DNA from: Marisa cornuarietis | Lineage: Eukaryota; Mollusca; Gastropoda; Architaenioglossa; Ampullariidae | Length of the DNA stretch: 64,000 nucleotides | Direction of reading: 5' to 3' | NCBI GenBank assembly: GCA_004794655.1 | Contig: SMMW01000585.1 | Span: 7,067,501-7,131,500 of the forward strand | In this document: piece after piece, positions 58,549-64,000 of the stretch | Layout of the letters: every line of letters begins with the position of its first letter | Numbering within the stretch: the first letter of the stretch is position 1 | Translations under genes and position numbers: made by a program | Notes under the pieces: model-generated | The model's database searches: none | What the model was told of the DNA's origin: nothing | The model's input: only the letters and a program-made list of their open reading frames with translations

Positions 58549-58868
58549 CCCGTGTGTTGATCGGGACCTCTATTCTGTTTCTAATCTGTGTGATACCTAC
58601 TATTGGTGTTCAGATCTTTTATCTTCTCCTACAAGAGTTAAACCCCACCAGCATGTACTTCACTCTAAACTATAATTTGTGGTCTTATAAGTCTCCTCGT
58701 GTGTCGCAGAGTCCGCTCCTCAGTTTATTTCTGTGTGTACTATGTCATGGGGTCAAAGTTCAGAGAATTTATTTACAGTATCTGCATCAGGATAACGTCT
58801 TTATTAATGACATCACAAGGGAATCAAATTTCTTATACATTCCTTGTATTCACTCACTATCTCATTGA
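58549..58868 (+). pseudogene. GPCR unit U6: 5'-truncated E4 fragment
   Basis: Begins abruptly at the start of TM6 (RVLIGTSILFLICVIPTIGVQ) and continues through the extracellular loop (LLLQELNPTSMYFTLNYNL) into TM7. There a frameshift (TCTTATAAGTCTCC) replaces the usual VFMCRGVRSS, although CRV/RSS and VYYVMGSKFREF are visible in another frame. It is closest to E4 of U5. E1-E3 and the first part of E4 are missing, replaced by the block at 57.2-58.45 kb. Confidence 0.85.
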
Positions 58869-58869
58869 G

Positions 58870-61190
58870 AGTTGAACAGAAATATTTTTGTATATCTGAC
58901 ATTCAAGAATGCCATGACATTAAGTTCGAGAGTAATTTCTTCAATGTAATAAGACTATATGAAAGATATTTTGCTAATATTGACCGCAGTTAAAATAAAT
59001 GAATTGATAAGGATGGGCTGATTATCGATAAAAATGGTTTTTAAATGAGGACTTGTGGATCGGTTAGGAAAAAATGAATGAACGATGAAGGTAGATGTAT
59101 GATTGTCGAAGGTGTTTGAGTCATTAGACGAATATAAATGCAGTTATAGACAGTATATTGTCATTTATGGTAATTTATTTGTCCACACAGTCGACGATAG
59201 TTATTCTGCTATTTGCTTGATGCTCTAGCAGTGTATGCACGTCACTCAAATACATTCACTGCCATTTCTCTAAACAAAAGACTAACAACTTTTTACTGGG
59301 GTTCTCAGCGTAATTAACTCTAAAGAAATTGTAAAATCTTTATCTTGTGCAGGCAATGTTTAAACAATTCTGTTGTTTACCAACTTTGATGTACTGAAGG
59401 TACAAGGGTTACTATGGGAACGTCAATTTTCCAACAACACAGACATGCTGACTAGATATTGCCAGATACTGACATGGTCAGTCTAAATCATTTTTGTCAT
59501 TAATACTAATAATACCATAGATAGACGAGGATAGACGGATATATGATGAAGGTACATGTAAGGTCGATGGTGTATGAATCTGGACGAGAATAGATAGATC
59601 GATAATATGGACGAATAATGTAAAATGAGGGGCAGTTGCAGACAGTATCTTGTCGTATATGATAAACGAATTTATACCCTCAGCTGTAGACATTATCTGC
59701 AAGTTTGTTTGTTTGTTTGTTTGTTTGTTTTGCATGTACATACAGTACGTATCTTGCCATAAAGGATAAAATTCGCTGTAGTTTCCCACAGCTGACGTTA
59801 AGGGACCTCACTCAGAGCTGTGCAGAGATCATCCAAACAAAATAACTATTCCTGTTTTATCGTTAGCTGACAGAGGCGTGAGCCAGAATGAAAAAAATTT
59901 TGTCTTTCTTTGCGATAATTATGCGTTCTTTCATGCAAGATGACGATCTTTCCAGCAGCGTTCCTGACAGTATCACTGACCAGTCCGTGCCTTAGCGCAC
60001 TGAACTCGTGGCTGCTAGAAGCCTGTGGTGTCTCTGTCTCGCACGATTGTCCCCACTTTTCAAAAAATTATAAAAAAAATAACTAAAAGAGGTAGAAGAA
60101 AAATTTAAATTGATAATGATAGATCAAAATGTGTAGAAAAGAAACAATTTTACCTTCTGTTTGCATAAAAACACACTTTTAAAGTATTCCCAACAGAAAA
60201 TGTGATGGTAATGAGTAAAAAGAAAAATTTGTACAGTGGTTTCACGAGCCTAAAAAAAAATTTGAATATCATAAGGGAGGAAACTACTAAAACCGTTGGG
60301 AAATCGTCCATCATAATTCCCTCCCTTGAACTGGCAGGAAGTCAAAAGATTTCGTAGCAAGCAAAGGAAAGCGCCATTTTTGAGAATCGAAGCACGTTGA
60401 TGTCTCAATTTGACATGGATTTTTACTTCAGCAACCGCAAAGGAGAAGAAAATAGTAAGATATTTTAACATTTTAATGTATATTCTAATAAAAAATATGT
60501 TTGTTTGGTACTTTATGTCTGTATATATTGTGTAAATAATTTTTTTGTTAATTTCCGACAGCGAATTTCAAAAGTTCTAAAACGCGTACAGTCGTAATCT
60601 TTCGTTTGATTTTAATACTTGAAGACAAAACCTGTGTTTCTTAAAACTTACACCAAGTGAATGTTTTAAAAATGCTCTTTAATTTTTTCAGGACTTGTTA
60701 ATAAGCTGAACCATTGTACTTATGACACTAAGGTACTCTAAGAGGTCGTAAGGAATGTATCCTGTCAGGATTAACATCGCTGTTTGCGCAGTTCTGGTGT
60801 ACGACGGGTACGATGAAAGCTATGGGAACGTCTGTTGCTAAATAGCACAGACATGGTTGCCTGAATTTGTTGTGATATGGTCGGCCGTCCTAAGTCTATA
60901 TTACTGTCCAATATTGTGACTTAAACTAAATGTACAAAGTTGATTTATACTGGACCAACGCTGACGTCAAATTGGATCGATACAAAATCAGTATCTGCGA
61001 CATATTGGTACAATGTTGTCAGTTGCTGTACGTGCACGCGAGTAAAAGAAATTACCTGTGCGGGAGCGTGTGCACTTACGAAATCGGGTGAGTGGGCGTG
61101 AAAGGGTGTAAGTCGGGTGTGAAGTGAGCCAGTAGAGGTTTTCCCTACCCCCTCGGGCTAACTAGTCCACCCCTTCTTCCATCAGTTTTG
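58870..61190. other. 3' flank of U6
   Basis: Contains ATCGAT-type degenerate repeats (58990-59130 and 59510-59630), a (TTTG)n microsatellite (59697-59730), the block shared with 47036-47220, an apparent insertion (about 59985-60715) without a recognised gene, and a block shared with 19560-19790. A minus-strand ORF at 60471-60250 is unassigned. Confidence 0.5.
59697..59730. repeat. TTTG tetranucleotide microsatellite
   Basis: About eight tandem copies. Confidence 0.95.
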
Positions 61191-61194
61191 TAAC

Positions 61195-62640
61195 AGAAGC
61201 ATGTTCTAGCGACGTGGCTAATATTGGTAATTTGTTACATTTTCCGTCAGAAGACAGAGCTTCAAAGACACGTTTACTTTAATGATCAATTGTACTATCA
61301 GCAGTAGAGGCAGGTAGTGAATTGTTCCCCATCATTGCAACCTGAACACAGAGTAGCAGAACGCAAGATGAGCTTCGTGTTTCCGGAGCGCGAAGGATAC
61401 CAACAGTAATAAAATGCCATGCTTATGTAAGAGAATGTGCACGATTACACACACACACACACACACACGTACGCATATACCCGCGGGCGCATCAATATAA
61501 GACAGCATTCATTTAGACACAAATTAGTTTTATCATTTCTCCAATCCACCCATTTCAGTTATTAAAGTCTTATGCAATTTTATGTACATATATTTTTATT
61601 TTACATTAACTAAAGGAAATGCTAGCAACCATAAGTGTTAGAGACAAGTTTATTTGAGGAAATATATTGTTCCGACGTTAAATAATCTTGTTAAAATTAT
61701 GATTAAAAAGAAATATTCATCTACAACATCTACAGTCAAATATACCAACAGTCGTTCTAGGAATGATCAAAATGTTGTTGAAACTAGTCACAGTGATTCT
61801 AATTGCTCGCAAATAACGTCTATGCACAAGAAAATGTCCTTTCAAAGCAGGCTTTTGACATTTCCCCATACCTAACTGATCAATTGTTGCAGTATTTACT
61901 TACTCCACCTACAGTAAAAGATCATTTAATTAAACAAGATTATACATGCAGTATTTTTTGTATTTGCTCTACATGATTTACTGATGCATGTTTGAATCTC
62001 GAAGCAACAGATGAAGTTGATAGCAAACGGCCTGTTTTCATTCAAGGATGCCATGACATTACATTTTAGAAGAATTTAAATGAGGCTATGTGAAAGACAT
62101 TTTGCCACTACAGAAAGCTATAGAATTTTTACAATATATATATATATATAGATATTTTACTTCATAAAATCGCTTATTCATTCATAGTCTTTTTAGCTAA
62201 AGCCTAGACTATAACGTGCGTTAGAGTTTTGGTGGATGATGTAAGGTCGTTTGAGAGGGTAAATGGATCCATGATATTGGATGAGTGGCGATCACTGACG
62301 GATTGATAAAGATGGATAAAATCCAATGAAGAGCAATGAAGCTATCAAGCCTCGAGCATAAATGATCGACAAACCTATGAGAATCGATTATTGTGAACTA
62401 AAAATCGATAAAAAAAATGGGATAGAAGTATTATCAAGATAAATGGATCGATGAGGATGGGCTGATTATCGATAAATATGGTTTATAAATGAGGACTGGT
62501 CGTTCGGTTAGAATAACTGGATGATTGATAAAGGAAGATGTATAATTGTCAAGGGTGTATGAGCCAAAGGACAAAAATCCATGATATGGAAAAATTAGGC
62601 GAAAAGAGATGGAGTTGCAGACAGTATACTCGCATGTATG
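61195..62640 (+). pseudogene. GPCR unit U7: flanks joined, coding region deleted
   Basis: 61247-61470 carries the unit's upstream block (AGACAGAGCTTCAAAGACAC and a CA tract). 61831-61900 is a degenerate copy of the conserved element (CCATACCTAACTGATCAA). About 62003-62040 matches the sequence just before the TATA box of other units (CGAAGCAACAGATGAAG). The next bases, from about 62042 (ATTCAAGGATGCCATGACATT), match the sequence after E4 of U6 (58903), followed by the ATCGAT-rich 3' flank (62220-62640). All four exons and the introns are absent, so this is the empty shell of an array unit. Confidence 0.65.
61831..61900 (+). promoter_or_regulatory. Conserved upstream element, decayed U7 copy
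   Basis: Diverged copy in a unit that has no coding sequence left; expected to be non-functional. Confidence 0.3.
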
Positions 62641-64000
62641 ATAATTTATTTGTCCTTGAAATTGGAGATAGTTATAAATGATACTGATGTTGTATCCTGC
62701 AGTGACAGACAGTATTTTGTCATAGGTGGTGATCAAATAAGATGGTTTAATTATTGACAAGCGTCTCAGTTTAACAATTACTACTTAACAATAGAATGAC
62801 TCATTTCATTCATATTATTTCACCCCATAACTGGCAGCGGCCGGATCAGTCGTAGGGGCGACAAAATGGAGCGCAGCAGAGGTGAGGTTTTGACGGGTAT
62901 GAAAGATGAAGAAAGGAATTATGTAACTGTCTCCGGGGCAGGCAACTGTCGTTAGGCTGAATCTGACATTGATTACCGTCAAACTGTCTTCCAGCAAATG
63001 TGCCAAACCCTAACATAAGTAAATGCTTATATGGAATAAACACTCGTAATAATTATATATTTAGAAAAGTGTTATTTTTACCTTTGGTGTTCCTTACAAT
63101 TATGTAGTTCTTCGTGTGGACTGGGCGGTACGAGGGCGAAACGGTTAGCGCTTGTCACCAATACAGTGAGGGTTGGCTACCCTGGTTTCAGATCTCGTGT
63201 CACCCATGCTGTTCTTTCTCTGCTTGGGGCATCTGTTTACAAGGCTGCCTGCCTTGCCGTGATATAGCTTTAGTTGCTGGCTCGGCGTAAAATACAAACC
63301 TCTCCCTCTCATGGATCGTCTTATTACTTCACTTTATCCGTTCTTTGCCACATGCACATTTACCCGATACATACTTGGTCCCATTCACAGTTAGAAAGTA
63401 TACTTGCGGTCATATCCACGTATTCTGAAGAAGTCTGTGGATGCATCCACTTTCACTGTCATAGCCGCATTCACAGTTACTCAATAAGTTCGTGGTCTTA
63501 TTAACAGTTAGCTAACAATCTGCGGCGGTGTTCACACTTGTTTCATATGTCCGTGAGCAGGAGCGAGAGAATCAAAAGTAAAACTAAAGACAAAAAAATA
63601 TAAGAATTTAAAATGACGTTGACAATCTAGAAGCAGTGACTATCGGTTTGTCAGGTTTGTCGGTTGGAAAACCTCTCATGTAACATGCACTAGGAACATC
63701 ACGTGTGTTATCACGAGGTGCTTGACGCCATGAGTAGGTCGTCATGTTATTCAGCAGCAGAGACAAAAGTGATTTGGCCCCTTGGCCAAGATAACAGTTG
63801 ACCAGCCAACGTTTAGAACATGTACTCAAAGATTCTCTGGCTCACAAATAAAAGCTTGACCCTTCAGAGATCCTCCCAAAGTACCAGTAAAAGAAAAAAA
63901 AAAGAAAGAAGCATTTTCCTTACCTTAAACAACAGAAAGAAACTTTTCCTAGCGACGTGGCTAGTAGTGGTTTAGCTGTTACATTCTCCGCCAGAAAGAC
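62641..64000. other. Upstream flank of the next unit (U8), running off the window
   Basis: 62920-63110 and 63308-63340 match the U5 flank (48957-49160). 63720-63860 (AACAGTTGACCAGCCAAC) matches 29826 and 41183. 63950-64000 (CCTAGCGACGTGGCTAGTA) matches 61200. Another GPCR unit is therefore expected to start within the next 1-2 kb. Confidence 0.5.
63116..63298 (+). mobile_element. tRNA-derived SINE
   Basis: The head GGGCGGTACGAGGGCGAAAC with ACGGTTAGCGC (A-box-like, 63141-63151) and GGTTTCAGATCTCG (B-box-like, 63184) looks like a tRNA-derived pol III promoter. The body includes TGCCTGCCTTGCCGTGATAT and the 3' end GCTGGCTCGGCGTAAAATAC, typical of SINEs abundant in molluscs. It interrupts flank sequence that is continuous at about 49145-49165 upstream of U5, which gives an empty-site comparison. 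No clear target-site duplication was seen. Confidence 0.75.

Noticed and set aside
60250..60471. Minus-strand ORF of 73 codons
   Set aside because: No domain, no splice context and no homologous copy in other units.
1..64000. CRISPR arrays, operons, riboswitches and bacterial-type terminators
   Set aside because: The window is eukaryotic; repeats seen are microsatellites, minisatellites and transposons with no spacer-repeat regularity.

Overview
The window is eukaryotic. It is AT-rich and intron-rich, with many long CA/GT microsatellites and many degraded retro- and DNA-transposon pieces. The main gene family resembles the lineage-expanded rhodopsin-class chemosensory GPCRs known from gastropod molluscs, so the source is probably a mollusc, most likely a gastropod. 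This is inference from gene type; no species-specific marker was seen.

Region 1, about 1-12 kb: a strongly repeated, mostly non-coding stretch. A roughly 2 kb sequence occurs three times (near 1.0-3.3, 6.2-8.1 and 9.1-11.15 kb). On the minus strand it carries what looks like exons of single-pass receptors: a signal-peptide exon at 362-440, a transmembrane exon at 11474-11585, and two sets of cytoplasmic-tail exons with tyrosine motifs near 10.4 and 4.8-5.1 kb. A decayed Ig-like exon at 48.4-48.6 kb (minus) may belong to the same class. LINE 3' tails and a roughly 1 kb LTR-like insertion also lie here.

Region 2, about 12.5-64 kb: a head-to-tail array, all on the plus strand, of one GPCR family. 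The ancestral gene has four coding exons: E1, a 41-residue N-terminus; E2, TM1-TM2; E3, TM3-TM4; E4, TM5-TM7 plus tail. Intron phases are 0, 1 and 2. Unit by unit: U1 (13.6-19.0 kb) is a pseudogene without E3. U2 (24.4-27.0 kb) is intact from E2 onward but its E1 region is deleted. U2b (31.16-31.33 kb) is a half-exon remnant. U3 (35.0-38.3 kb) is complete, 363 aa. U4 (42.6-46.5 kb) is complete, 383 aa. U5 (52.2-54.2 kb) has an intact body but a frameshifted E1. U6 (58.55-58.8 kb) is an E4 fragment. U7 (61.2-62.6 kb) has flanks only, with the whole coding region deleted. U8 begins at the right edge, where only upstream flank is visible. U2 and U3 with their flanks form a recent segmental duplication (about 21-31 kb versus 33-42 kb).

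Each unit has a similar layout: a CA-rich upstream block, an element of about 85 bp some 300-370 bp before E1, a TATA box about 170 bp before the E1 ATG in the two intact genes only, the exons, then a 3' flank rich in ATCGAT-like repeats and, in the U2 and U3 units, GT minisatellites. E2 and E3 are nearly identical across paralogs while E1, E4 and the introns have diverged, which suggests local gene conversion. Transposon remnants explain much of the rest: CR1/L2-like LINEs, a Rex/Jockey-like LINE shared by two introns, a broken piggyBac transposase, a tRNA-derived SINE, a terminal-inverted-repeat element and LTR-like repeats.
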